From Luzula sylvatica (lineage: Eukaryota; Streptophyta; Magnoliopsida; Poales; Juncaceae): a stretch of 64,000 nt of DNA. The notes beneath the pieces were generated by a model. The model saw nothing but the letters and a program-made list of their open reading frames with translations, was not told where the DNA came from and ran no database searches. Shown here in pieces: positions 18,836-30,218 of the stretch (positions within the stretch are counted from its first letter, which is position 1; the number at the start of each line of letters is the position of its first letter). A program made the position numbers and the translations under genes. The stretch lies in the NCBI GenBank assembly GCA_946800325.1, contig OX326961.1, positions 47,083,415 through 47,147,414 of the forward strand, read 5' to 3'.

Positions 18836-19011
18836 TGATGAGCGGGTTTTTTGGTGTGTAAAATTATCGTTGTATTCGAAAATCCGATTCAATCAACAAG
18901 TTTGGAAATATATGTGTATAGTGGAATTATGAAAGTTCGTTCCACGAGGAGTATATGCGTCGAATAATGAATCAAAACAAGCAAAAATGGGGAGAAACAT
19001 TTCCAGAAAAT

Positions 19012-19346
19012 TGTCCGTTATAACGGAAGTATGTCCGTTACAACGGACTTGTGCATTGATTAAATTTCTGAGTTTTGGACACTAGTCCGTTATGACGGAG
19101 AATCAGTCCGTTGCAACGGAAGTGGGTGTTCGTTACAACGGAGCTTCTGATCCGCCACAACGGATTGGTGAATCCGTTACAACGGAACAAGCTTGCGTTA
19201 CAACGGACAGTGTGTTAGGGGCTAGATTGAAGGAATCAACACTAGTCCGTTACAACGGAGCAAGTTTCGTTATAACGGAGTTATAACGGACTGAAAATTG
19301 AAGCACTAACGACTGGTCCGTTACAACGGATGGTGAACTTCCGTTG
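19012..19346 (-). repeat. Array of CCGTT-NN-AACGG palindromes (inverted LTR)
   Basis: About 13 near-copies, here with AC or AT centres on the plus strand. That is the reverse complement of the GT-centred form in the plus LTR, so the units are directional and confirm the inversion. Confidence 0.85.
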
Positions 19347-19407
19347 TAACAGACTATCTCCTGGATTGGTGAGTTATTATTCTTATTAGGGACTTGGTTC
19401 GCGAATG

Positions 19408-19548
19408 TTTGATGAGTTAATTAGGGGCTGAAATGCAAGTAAAAAGAGAACAAAAAGAGAGCACAAATATCACACAAAGCGAGCCAAAGATCGAATGCAA
19501 GAAACAAAGATTTAGAACAAAGAAAGAGATTCAATTACAACCTTAAAC
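19408..19548. repeat. 141-bp direct repeat, copy 1
   Basis: Starts TTTGATGAGTTAATTAGGGG. Nearly identical to 20587-20727, with two differences seen by eye. Confidence 0.9.
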
Positions 19549-19575
19549 GATAATATAGAGAAAAATTAAAAGAAG

Positions 19576-19917
19576 TTAAGGAGAGACACAACCTTTGATG
19601 CGTGGTGCTTGATCGTCTTCGACTTGTTGCTCCTCCATCCATCTTGTTTCAAATTTTGCGTAGAATTGCTCGATGCGTTTGCCATTCACCCTGAATGATT
19701 CATTCGTTTCGCCGCTTCGAATCTCCACAACTCCAAATGGTGTGACATTGGTCACCACAAATGGGTTGATCCAACGCGACATTTGCTTCTTTTTGGAGTT
19801 GAACGTCTCGATCACCAATTTCGAGTTCGCATCCTTTGCCGGTGTTGCCTTCAAGCTTATTGTCGCGTATCTTGTGTCTTGATCACACCTTTGCGGAATA
19901 CTTGATCGGGAACTCAT
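19576..19917 (-). pseudogene. Gypsy pol fragment: RT end fused to integrase C-terminus
   Basis: The middle of this 113-codon frame (KDANSKLVIETFNSKKKQM) looks like the end of a gypsy RT / start of RNase H. It then jumps into [21 protein letters not shown] and FRVNGKRIEQFYAKFETRWMEEQ, the integrase C-terminal module also seen at 14755-15053. RNase H and the integrase core are therefore deleted at about 19790-19800. The final IKGCVS part corresponds to the plus-strand CATCAAAGGTTGT tail near 15118. The ORF start is not a real start codon context. Confidence 0.7.
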
Positions 19918-19946
19918 GGAGGTTGATCGAGGAGATTCGGAGGAAA

Positions 19947-20060
19947 CACATCATTTGCCGTTCTTGGAGAGGTAAGCGTCTTGATCACGTTGATTTTCGC
20001 CTTATCGACTTTATTTCCTCTCTTGAGATTAGATGGCCTAATATGATTTCTTCGCTCACT
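19947..20060 (-). pseudogene. Gypsy reverse transcriptase fragment (palm/thumb linker)
   Basis: The minus-strand frame reads LVSERR...VDKAKINVIKTLTSPRTANDV, which matches the VS-x-[RK]-G-I-x-VD-x-AK-I-x-VI-x-x-LP segment that follows the catalytic part of plant gypsy RTs. About 15 codons between VSER and VDKAK do not fit and may be an insertion. It runs into nonsense after NDV. Confidence 0.6.
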
Positions 20061-20214
20061 AACGAGTGGCATATTCAAAAAATTCGAAACAAGGTTAGCT
20101 TGTAATGAGAGAGAATGGAAAGCATAAACCTTGGATGCGATGGAGAATCGGAATTCTTGGTTTATCTTGGAATGTACCAATTGAGCTTGAGCATGTAGTC
20201 CTTGCACCGTTGGT

Positions 20215-20275
20215 ACGAGGGTTTGCCTCCCTCGCTAGCGCTCTCGTTTATGGTCTCGAGCTCGACCATGCCGAT
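20215..20275 (-). pseudogene. Second copy of the integrase tail
   Basis: On the minus strand this reads VELETINESASEGGKPS and is closely similar to plus 15065-15115 (VELKTLNKSASEGG in its frame). Here it lies before the RT fragment, not after integrase, so the internal region is scrambled. Confidence 0.6.
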
Positions 20276-20586
20276 GTTATCCTCCTTCAAAATTAAACGA
20301 AGCGCTAACATGAATCGCTACTTTTCGACCGCCTCGAAATACTCCCTTTGAGATGTTGGAGATGTGAGAAATCGGCGCTTGTATCACTCTTTTTACATAC
20401 GTCGAAAGTTGCGTAAATGTTTTCTCTATTTTGCTTCGAATATTTATAATTGTTTCATCGCTTGGAGTTTGATGAAGAGGAGTTGTGAGAGGCGTGAGTG
20501 TCTCGAATGTATTTGACTTTTTTGATAAATCTACACAAGGTGAATTTCTATCATGAGAAGCATCATAGTTCTTAAATGAATTAAAA

Positions 20587-20727
20587 TTTGATGAGTTAAT
20601 TAGGGGCTGAAATGCAAGTAAAAAGAGAACAAAAAAAGAGCACAAATATCACACAAAGCGAGCCAAAGATCGAATGCAAGAAACAAAGATTTAGAATAAA
20701 GAAAGAGATTCAATTACAACCTTAAAC
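20587..20727. repeat. 141-bp direct repeat, copy 2
   Basis: Near-identical to 19408-19548, same orientation, offset 1,179 bases. The two copies flank the scrambled pol fragments. Confidence 0.9.
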
Positions 20728-21163
20728 TATCATTCAACATACAAGAAGTTCATGATAGAAAATAATACACCTAGATTGAGTAAAGAACGCATCAAGAAGA
20801 TCCTCCTTTTCCTCGCTAGTGTTGTCGCTTGCTTGACCACCGAAGGTGCAACTCTCCAAGTCTTGCTTCGTTGGTCACCGATAGGAAAGAATCCTCGAGT
20901 CGCGGATAACTCGAGAAAGATCACCAAAAGGAGGGACTCCTAGTCATGGTTGACGCCTTCTTCAAGCTCCAAAAGAGGAAACTACCAAGTCTCGGTCTCA
21001 ACACAACTCACAAGCCCCGAAAGGTGGATCCCCGAGTCACGGTATAGTCTTGAGACGGGTTGATTCGACGAAAAGGAAGGATGTCCAAGTCACGGTCGAA
21101 TCTCCCGAGCAATCGAGTAGGATCTTGAACGGTTCTTGATGTTCTTGACGGTTCTTGGAAGTT

Positions 21164-21169
<6 letters not shown>

Positions 21170-21203
<34 letters not shown>
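21170..21203 (-). repeat. (GA)n microsatellite in inverted LTR
   Basis: About 16 GA units. On the minus strand it is a (CT)n tract just downstream of the TATA box, as in the plus LTR. Confidence 0.9.
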
Positions 21204-21206
<3 letters not shown>

Positions 21207-21690
21207 GCGTAAAAGATCGTAAAAAGTGCTCCGAAGAGCGTAAAACTGTCCATAGGGCTTGGGGTCTTATTTATAGTGTCATTGGGGCTTTCCTATTGGC
21301 CGAGAGATGGGTGAGAGGATTGCGGATTTCAATTGTCCGCAGCGAATCGCGGACAATTGTTCTAGTATGGTAAATGGAACATTTTTGCATTGGACCTTGT
21401 ATGAATATTTTTTCCGAAAAATAACCTTATTTTTCAAAATATTCCAAATCTAACCAACCCGGTACTAATTATTTTTCAAAATCAGTTAATTAATTGATTT
21501 AACTACTGATCAGAAAACACAAAATTAAAGAAAAATAACGGGTTTATGAAACCCTTCACTGACAAAAGGCCCCAAATTATACCACATATTACGATCTACT
21601 AATTATATTAATTAACATGATAACTCACTAACACATGTTATATGAATAAAATTTAGTTAATATAAATTAAATATTTATTTTAATAAAGAA

Positions 21691-21882
21691 ATATAATTTA
21701 ACACCGATTAATTGTTAATTATGTATTTTTTAAATTATCTTGCTAACTAAATTAACCAATTAAAAATATAAAATGAGTTGGGGAAAATTTGTGGCAAAAT
21801 ATAATTCTTATGCTTGTTTGTGCAGGCCCATGGCCCATGAACATTGTGAATTTGTTATTTTGCACCAAAAATTCTCCATGAT
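21691..21882. other. AT-rich boundary DNA before the satellite
   Basis: Nothing recognised. The satellite begins near GATTGTTATGAATCG at about 21878-21892. Confidence 0.4.
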
Positions 21883-24800
21883 TGTTATGAATCGAAAAAA
21901 CAAACTTTCTTAGTGTTTGTAAAATTTGGTGAAAAGTATGTATTAAAAGATACGATACAAACGATCTAAAAACACGTTGTTTGGGCTCCTCAGAGCGTTA
22001 AACGATTGTTATGAATCGACAAGAAAATTCTCTTAGTGTGTGTACAATTTGGTGAAAAGTTACGTAGTAAAAGATTTGATCCAAACCATCTAAAAAACAT
22101 GCTATTTGAACTTCTTAGAGCGTAGATTGTTATGAATCGAAAAACAAAATTTCTTGATGTTTGTAAAATTTGATGAAAAATTATGTTGTAAAAGATACGA
22201 TTCAAAGGTTCTAAAAACCCGTTATATGAACTCCTCAATACGTAAAAATATTGCTATGAATCGAAAAGAAAACTTTCTTTGTGTTTGCACAATTTGGTGA
22301 AAAATTACGTAGTAAAAGATTCAATCCAAACCATCTCAAAACATGTTATTTGGACTCCTCACAGCGTTAAAAGAATGTTATGAATCGATAATACTACTTT
22401 CTCTAGTGTTTGTAAAATTTGGTGAAAAGTTATGTAGTAAAAGATACGATACAAATGATCTAAAAGCACGTTATTTGAACTTCTCAAAACGTAAAAAGAT
22501 TGCTACAAATCGAAAAGAAAATTTTCTTTGTGTTTGTACAATTTGGTGGAAGTATTAAAAGATTCGATACAAACCATCTCAAAAACACTTTATTAGGACT
22601 CCTTGGAGCGTTAAAAGATCAATATGAATCGAAAAACAAACTTTCTTAGTGTTTGTAAAATTTGGTGAAATGTTATGTAGTAAAAGATACGATACAAATG
22701 ATCTCAAAACACGTTATTTGAACTCCTCAAAGCGTAAAAAGAATGCTATGAATCGAAAATAAACTTTCTGACTGATTGTACAATTTGGTGAAAAGTTACG
22801 TAGTAAAAGATTCGATCCAAACCATTTCAAAAACATGTTATTTGGGCTCCTCAGAGAGTGAAAAGATTGTTGTGAATCGAAAAACAAACTTTCTTAGTGA
22901 TTGTAAAATTTTGTGAAAACTAAGGCAGTAAAAGATACGATACAAATGATCTGAAAACACGTTATTTGAAATCTTTAAAGTGTAAAAAAATTGCTATGAA
23001 TCGAAAAGAAAATTTTCTTAGTGTTTGTACAATTTGGTGAAAAGTTACGTAGTAAAAGATTCGATCCAAACCATCTCAATAACATATTATATGGACTTCT
23101 CAGATCATTAAAAGAACGTTACGAATCGAAATACAAAATTTCTTAGTGTTTGTAAAATTTGGTGAAAAATTATGTATTAAAAGATACAATTCAAATGATC
23201 TAAAAACTGGTCATTTGAACTCCTCAAAACGCAAAAAGATTGCTATGAATCGAAAAGAAAACTTTCTTTGTGTTTGTACAATTTGGTGAAAAGTTACGCA
23301 GTCAAAGATTCGATCCAAACCATCTCAAAAACATGTTATTTGGACTCCAGTGAGCGTAAAATGACTGTTATTAATCGAAAAACAAAATTTCTTAGTGTTT
23401 GTGAAATTTGGTGAAAAGTACTATTGTAAAAGATACTATACAAACGATCTAAAAATACATTATTTGACCTCCCCATAGCGTAAAAAGATTTCTATGAATC
23501 GAAAAGAAAACATTCTTAGTGTCTGTACAATTTGGTTAAAAGTTACGTAGTAAATGATTCGATCCAAACCAACTCAAAACACGTTATTTGGACTCCTCAG
23601 AATGTTAAAATAATGTAATGAATCGAAAAACAAACTTTCTTTAGTGTTTGTAAAATTTGGTGAAAAGTTATGTAGTAAAAAATACGATACAAGTGATCTA
23701 AAAATACGTTATTGAACTCCTCAAAGGGTTAACAGATTGCTATGAATCGAAAAGTAAACTTTCTTAGTGTTTGTACAATTTGGTGAAAAGTTACGTAGTA
23801 AAACATTCGATCAAAACCATCTCAAAAACACGTTATTTGGGCTCCTCGAAGCGTTACTAGATTGTTATGAATCGAAAAACTAACTTCTTAGTGTTTGTAA
23901 AATTCGGTGAAAATTTATGTAGTAAAAGATACGATACAAATGATCTCAAAACACGTTATTTGAAATCCGCAAAGTGCAAAAAGATTGCTATGAATCGAAA
24001 AGAATACTTTCTTGGTGTTTGTACACTTTGCTGAAAAGTTACGTAGTAAAAGATTCGATCCAAACCATCTCAAAACACGCTATTTGGACTCCGGAGAACG
24101 TAAAAAGAATGTTATGTATCGGAAAATAAACATTCTTAGTGTTTGTGAAATTTGGTGAAAAGTAATATATCAAAAGATACTATATAAATGATCTAAAAAC
24201 ACGTTATTAGAACTCCTCATAGCGTAAAAATATTTCTATGAATCGAAAATAAAACTTTCTTAGTGTTTGAACAATTTGGTGAAAAGTTACGTAGTAAATG
24301 ATTCGATCGAATCCATCTCAAAACACATTATATGGACTCCAAGGAGCGTAAAAAGAATGTTATGAATCGAAAAACAACCTTTCATTAGTGTTTGTAATTT
24401 TTTTTTGAAAAGTTATGTAGTAAAAGATACGATACAAATGATCTAAAAACACGATATTTGAACTCCTCAAAACGTTAATGTATAGCTATGAATCGAAAAG
24501 CAAAACATTCTTAGTGTTTGTACAATTCGGTGAAAAGTTACGTAGTAAAACATTCGATCCAAACCATCTAAAAAACACGCTATTTGGACTCCTCAGAGTG
24601 TTAAAAGATTGTTTTGAATCGGAAAACAAACTTTCTTAGTGTTTGTAAAATTTGGTGAAAAGTTATGTAGTAAAAGATAAGATACAAATGATCTAAAAAC
24701 ACGTTATTTGAAATCCGCAAAGTGTAAAAAGATTGCTATGAATCGACAAGAAATACTTTCTTAGTGTCTGTACAATTTAGTGAAAAGTTACGTAGTAAAA

Positions 24801-27780
24801 TATTTAATCCAAACCATCTCAAAAACAGTTTATTTGGACTCCTCGAAGCGTTAAAAGATCAATATGAATCGAAAAACGTTCTTTCTCAGTGTTTGTAAAA
24901 TTTGGTGAAAAGATATGTAGTAAAATATACAATACAAATGATCTAAAACACATGTTATTTGAACTCCTCAAAGCGTAAAAAGATTGCTATGAATCGAAAA
25001 GAAACTTTCTTAGTGTTTTGTACAATTTGGTGAATTGTTACGTAGTAAAAGATTGGATCCAAACCATCTCAAAAACACGTCATTTTGGTTCCTCGAATAG
25101 TTAAAAGATTGTTATGAATCGAAAAACAAACTTTCTTAGTGTTTGTAAATTTGGTGAAAAGTTATGTAGTAAAAGATAAGATTCCAATGATCTAAAAACT
25201 CGTTATTCGAACTCCCCAAAATGTACAAAGATTGATATGAATCGAAAAAAAACTTTCTTGTTTTATGTAGAATTTGGTGAAAAGTGACGTAGTAAATGAT
25301 TCGATCCAAACCATCTCAAAACACGTTATTTGGACTCCCGGGAACATAAAAAGAATGTTTTGAATCAGAAAACAAACTTTTTTAGTGTTAATGAAATTTG
25401 GTGAAAAGTAATATAGAAAAAGATACTATACAATCGATCTAAAAACAGGTTATTTGAACTTCTCACAGCCTAAAAAGATTGCTACAAATCGAAAAGAAAA
25501 CTTTCTTACTGTTTGTACAATTTGGTGAAAGGTTACATAGTAAGAGATTCGATCCAAACCATGTCAAAATACGTTATTTGGACTCCTCAGAGCGTTAAAA
25601 GAATGTTATGGATCGAAAAACAAACTTTGTTAGTGTTTGTAAAATTTAGTGAAAAGTTATGTTGTAAAAGATACGATACAAATGATCGAAAACACGTTAT
25701 TTGAATTCCTCAAAACGTAAAAAGATTGCTATGAATCGAAAAGAAAACTTTCTTTGTGTTCGTACAATTTGGTGAAAGGTTACATAGTAAAAGATACTAT
25801 CTAAACCATCTCAAAACACGTTATTTTGACTCCTGTGAGCGTTAAAAGAATATTATGAATCACAAACTTTCTTACATTTTGTGAAATTGGTGGAAAGTAA
25901 TATAGTAAAAGATACTATACAAACGATCTAAAAACACGTCATTTGAACTCCTCATAGCCTAAAAAGATTGCTATGAATCGAAAACAAAACTTTCTTAATG
26001 TTTGTACAATTTGGTGAAAAGTTACGTAGTAGATTAGATGCAAACCATCTCAAAACACGTTATTTGGACTCCTCATAGCGTTAAAAGAAAGTTATGAATC
26101 GAAAAACAAACTCTCTTTACTGTTTGAAAATTTTGGTGAAAAATTATATAGTAAAAGATTCGATACAAATAATCTAAACACATGTTATTTGAACTCCTGA
26201 ATGCGTTAAAAAAATTCTATGAATCGAAAAGAAAATTTTCTTATTCTTTGTACAATTTGGTCAAAAGTAACTTAGTATAACGTTCGATCCAAACAATCCC
26301 AAAAACAAATTATTTTGGCTCCTCGAAGCGTTAAAAGATTGTTATGAATCGAATTTTTTTTTCTATGTTTGTAAAATTTGGTGAAAAATTATGTAGTAAA
26401 AGATACGATACAAATGATCTAAAAACACGTTATTTAAACTCCTCAAAGCGTAAAAAGATTTATATGAATCGAAAAGAAATATTTCTTAGTGTTTGTACAA
26501 CTTGGTGAAAAGTTACGTAGTAAAAGACTAGATCCAAACCATCTCAAAACACGTTATTTGGACTCCTAAGAGCGTTAAAAGAATGTTATGAATCGAAAAA
26601 CAAACTTTCTTAGTGTTTGTAAAATTTGGTGAAATGTTATGTAGTAAAATATGATACAAATGATCTAAAAACACGTTATTTGAACTCCTCAAAACGTAAA
26701 AAGATTGCTATGAATTGCAAATAAATCTTTCTTTGTCTTTATATAATTTGGTGAAAATTTACGTAGTAAAAGATTCGATCCAAACCATCTTAAAAACATG
26801 TTTTTTGGACTCTTCGGAGGGTTAAAAGATCAATACGAATCGAAAAATAAAATTTCTTAGTGTTTGTAAAATTTGTTGAAAACTTATGTAGTAAAAGATA
26901 CGAAAAGAAAACTTTCTTTGTGTTTGTACAATTTGGTGAAAATTTACGTAGTAAAAGATTCGATCCGAACCATCTCAAAAACGCGTTATTTGGACTCCTC
27001 GGAGCGTTCAAAGATCAATACGAATCGAAAAACATCCTTTCTTAGTGTTTGTAAAATTTTATGAAAAGTTATGTAGTAAAAGATACGATACAAATGATCT
27101 CAAAACACGTTATTTGAACTCCTCAAAGCGTAAAAAGATTGCTATGAATCGAAAAGAAACTTTCTTAGTGTTTGTACAATTTGGTGAAATGTTACATAGT
27201 AAAATATTCGATCCAAACCATCTCAGAACACATTATTTGGGCTCCTCGGAGCGTTAAAAGATCAATACGAATCGAAAAACAAACTTTCTTAGTGTTTGTT
27301 TGGTGAAAAGGTACGAAGTAAAAGATTCGATCCAAACCATCTCAAAATGACGTTATTTGGACTCGTCGGAGCGTTGAAAGATCAATACGAATCGAAAAAC
27401 AAACTTTCTTAGTGTTTGTCAAATTTGGTGAAAAGTTATGTAGTAAAAGATGCAATACAAATGATCTAAAAATATGTTATTTGAATTCCACAAAGTGTAA
27501 GATTCCTATGAATCAAAAAGAAACTTTCTTAGTGTTTGTACAATTTGGTGAAATGTTACGTAGTAAAAGATTCGATCCAAACCATCTAAAAAACACGTTA
27601 TTTCGGCTCCTCAGAGAGTTAAAAGATTGTTACGAATCGAAAAACAAACTTTCTTAGTGTTTGTAAAATTTGGCGAAAAGTTAGGTAGCAAAAAAAACAA
27701 TACAAATGATCTCAAAACACGTTATTTGAACTCCTTAAAGTGTATAAAGATTGACAAGAATCGAAAAGAATACTTTCTTA
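21883..27780 (+). repeat. Satellite array, part 1 (alternating ~125-bp A and B monomers)
   Basis: Monomers of about 120-128 bp alternate between two types, giving a ~248-bp dimer. Type A contains TTTGTAAAATTTGGTG and GATACGATACAAATGATCT. Type B contains TTTGTACAATTTGGTG and GATTCGATCCAAACCATCT. Both share CTTTCTTAGTGTTTGT and ACACGTTATTTG. Monomers here are visibly more diverged from each other than in the later part of the array, as expected at the edge of a satellite. Confidence 0.95.
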
Positions 27781-28659
27781 GGGGGTGTTTGGGACACCGG
27801 ATTTTGGGGTGGAATTGGGAAATAATTTCCAGGAAAACATAATTCAGTGTTTGGTTATAACTTGGAAGTGGAATCTATGTTTGCAGGTATCTTCATCTTC
27901 AATGTAAGCCAGCAAAAGTTAACTCCCCAAAAACCTAGAGCGCCAATTTGCCGCAAAATATTAAGGCGCCAAAACTTTGCCGCTTAGAATCTCTCTCCTG
28001 CTATCTCTCTCCTTTCTCTCCCCCTCTCACTCGAAATGCATAACAAGGTATCTAGAGAGTGAATTTTGTCAGCGATTTCTACCATGTCGTGCAGTGATAG
28101 TTTTGTTGTTCAAGCAAAATCGACTTTGTTGTTCAAGTGATTCTTCTAATCTTGCTATCTTTTTTTTTTCTGGTCCACCTGATTTCCACTATCTCGAGCT
28201 CTCCTTTGTCTCGATTCTTTCTTCTGATAACAAGGTAAAGCATATACATTTTTGGGTATTTATCTTTGTATGAAAATATGTTCAAATTTGTTAGATTTTT
28301 AGAGTACAATTTTCAAAATCTGTTCAATTCTTTCTTCTGAGTAGTACAATTGATTGTGAAGTACAGTATCGAGAAGTATTAGTTAGCTCGTGAACACTCT
28401 ATCTGATAGTTAATGTACTGGTATTGATAATATATTGCTTAATGTACTGGCATTGATAATATGTTGGTTTTATCCAGTATTAATTATGCATTGGTTATTT
28501 ACATTATTGACCCTCTATCACTCATAGTTCTATTAAGTATAGTTGGACATTATGTACTGGTATTGATGATAGTATTGATTATTTCATCCCCAGTATTGAT
28601 TAGCACATCTCGATAATGATGATTATAGTTCTAATTTTGTTTGTTTTGTTCTTAAATAG
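27781..28659 (+). other. Harbinger 5' non-coding region
   Basis: Terminal repeat, CT-rich probable leader (about 27990-28030) and a probable 5'-UTR intron ending at 28659. The 98-codon open frame at 27977-28273 lies in this leader/intron region and shows no known domain. Confidence 0.5.
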
Positions 28660-29623
28660 ATGGAATTTGAAGGTACGTCAAGCCAAAATAATTCAAGAAA
28701 AAATGCTCATTGGACCCAAAGAATGACAGGATATCTTCTCAAGTATTTGGCTGAAGCCGCGAGAAATAATTTAAAAGGAGATAGAGGTTTCAAGAGTACG
28801 ATTATACATGCTGCATGTAAAGAACTCAATAAGGAATTTAATCTTAATTTCGTGGATGCACACATCAATAATCATATCAAGAGTCATAAAAAAAATTTGC
28901 GTGCGATCCAATCTCTTAAGAACATGAGTGGTGTTCATTTTGACGATGCAACTAAAACGATTGTAATGGGCCAAGAGGAAGCAACTACCTTAATTGAGGT
29001 AATGTTCTTTTACTCAGTATTTTAAATTAAAAGAATATTTCATGTTAGTACTTACAATATATTATACATTATGTTAGAAAAATTCGGGTGCGGGAAAGTG
29101 GATAAATAAGCCGATTCTATGGTATGATGAGATGGAGTTAGCTTGTGGAAATGATATGGCCAATGGAAACGGTTCTAAGACGGGACGCTCCTCGCTTGGC
29201 GTCCCCTATGACGGCTCCACTTCCCCCGTCATAGAGGTTTCACATGATGGCAGTCCGCATGATGCGGTCAATTTAGATGATGTTGAAGAGGAACCAAGGA
29301 CCCCAATCTCCAACTCGACTACTTCAGGATCGAAAAAAAGAAAAAGAGCTATGGATGATTTGACTAATTATGTTGGAGATCTCGTAAAAGCTATTAGCAA
29401 ACCCAAGTCTCATCAAATTTCGCCGAACATGTGGGAAGAACTAAAGAAGTTATCCGATTCGTACACAAAGCCGCAATTGCAATCGGCTCTCCATCATTTT
29501 TTGATGAACGAGACTCTTGGTGCATGTTTCATTGCCTTTAATAGAGAAGAAAGAATGCAAATGATCGATCAATTTTTACTTCATAGTGGAGCAGGAGGCG
29601 GTGCGAGTTTTCCTTGGAATTAA
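28660..29623 (+). CDS. Harbinger Myb/SANT-like DNA-binding protein (spliced, two exons)
   Basis: Exon 1 is 28660-28998 and exon 2 is 29078-29623. The 79-base intron has GT (28999) and AG (29077) borders, giving about 294 residues. Residues about 15-100 match the plant Myb/SANT-like domain (PF12776 type): W-x-x-x-M-x-x-x-LL-x-x-L-x-EA, FKSTIIHAACKELNKEFN, and a KSHKKNLRAIQSLKNMSGVHFDD core. Splicing restores KNSGAGKWINKPILWYDEM, the usual [FW]-x-NKP-x-x-[WY]-[YD]-[DE] motif. A Ser/Thr-rich linker follows, then a KKRKR basic cluster and a helical C-terminus. In this superfamily the Myb-like protein binds the terminal repeats and helps the transposase enter the nucleus. The frame is intact. The ATG follows a likely 5'-UTR intron acceptor (AAATAG at 28654-28659, donor near 28234). 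Confidence 0.85.
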
Positions 29624-30218
29624 GTAATTTAGGATGTAAAAATATGTTGTTATTGCTCTACTTTTTGGTCGTAGTAATTATTTTGGTAAGTATATATATT
29701 TTGGAGAGTAAATTGTAAGTTTTAGTTTACTTTTGATGTCGTATTAATTTGTACGAACACTATTATATTACTTATGTTTGAAACTTGGTGCTTAAATTTC
29801 CTCTCTGATAAATTTTGATACTTTCAACACTAGTTAATGACTCCCATAATTATATTTTTACACACTTAACAACAAAATTTAGTAACTATTTAATGTCCAG
29901 TTAATGACTACTCTGAAAATTTTTAGTTTGTTGTCTTCTCTGCAAGTTAAATCTCACAGTTTATTCATCCAAAATAGTTTATTCATCCAACACTTAACAA
30001 CATAATTATTATTGCATGCCTACTAGTTTATTTAATTTTACATTTTTAAAAATAAAATTCCAGAATTATTTTGAACAACCAAACAAAGAATTATATTTTC
30101 CAGCATCTTATAATTTAGACATCCAAACAAACTGTGGAATTACTAATTCCAGAATTTTTTTCTTCCTCCACCTTATAATCCGATTCCACTCCGCTAATTC
30201 CGCTTGCCAAACAGCCCC
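29624..30218 (+). other. Harbinger 3' non-coding region
   Basis: AT-rich, no gene. It ends in the right terminal inverted repeat (about 30178-30218). Confidence 0.55.

Larger units (their letters stand above)
18836..21690 (-). mobile_element. Inverted gypsy LTR with scrambled internal fragments
   Basis: Begins (plus strand) TGATGAGCGGG, the reverse complement of the family's LTR end. It continues through a palindrome block (19012-19346), a region flanked by 141-bp direct repeats that contains minus-strand pol pieces (19549-20586), and LTR leader-like sequence with a (GA)n tract and an inverted TATA box (21268-21275). The right boundary is estimated from the plus LTR, whose TATA lies 411 bases from its start. 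No clear terminal CATCA was seen there, so the end is uncertain by several hundred bases. Confidence 0.5.
27781..30218 (+). mobile_element. Non-autonomous PIF/Harbinger DNA transposon
   Basis: 2,438 bp with imperfect terminal inverted repeats (left GGGGGTGTTTGG, right end reads GGGGCTGTTTGG in reverse complement, with weaker similarity for about 40 bases) and the diagnostic 3-base duplication TTA (27778-27780 and 30219-30221). It is inserted in the CTTTCTTAGTG word of a satellite monomer; the monomer resumes exactly after the element. It holds a spliced Myb/SANT-like gene but no DDE transposase, so only one of the two Harbinger genes remains. Confidence 0.9.

Noticed and set aside
18691..18873. 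Inverted repeat CGCTCATCA...TGATGAGCG as ends of a DNA transposon
   Set aside because: Explained by two gypsy LTRs of opposite orientation; a PBS lies between them and the sequences run on as LTRs.
20277..20645. 122-codon minus-strand frame in the gypsy wreckage
   Set aside because: It includes the 141-bp repeat at its start, shows no recognised domain, and lies among scrambled pol pieces.
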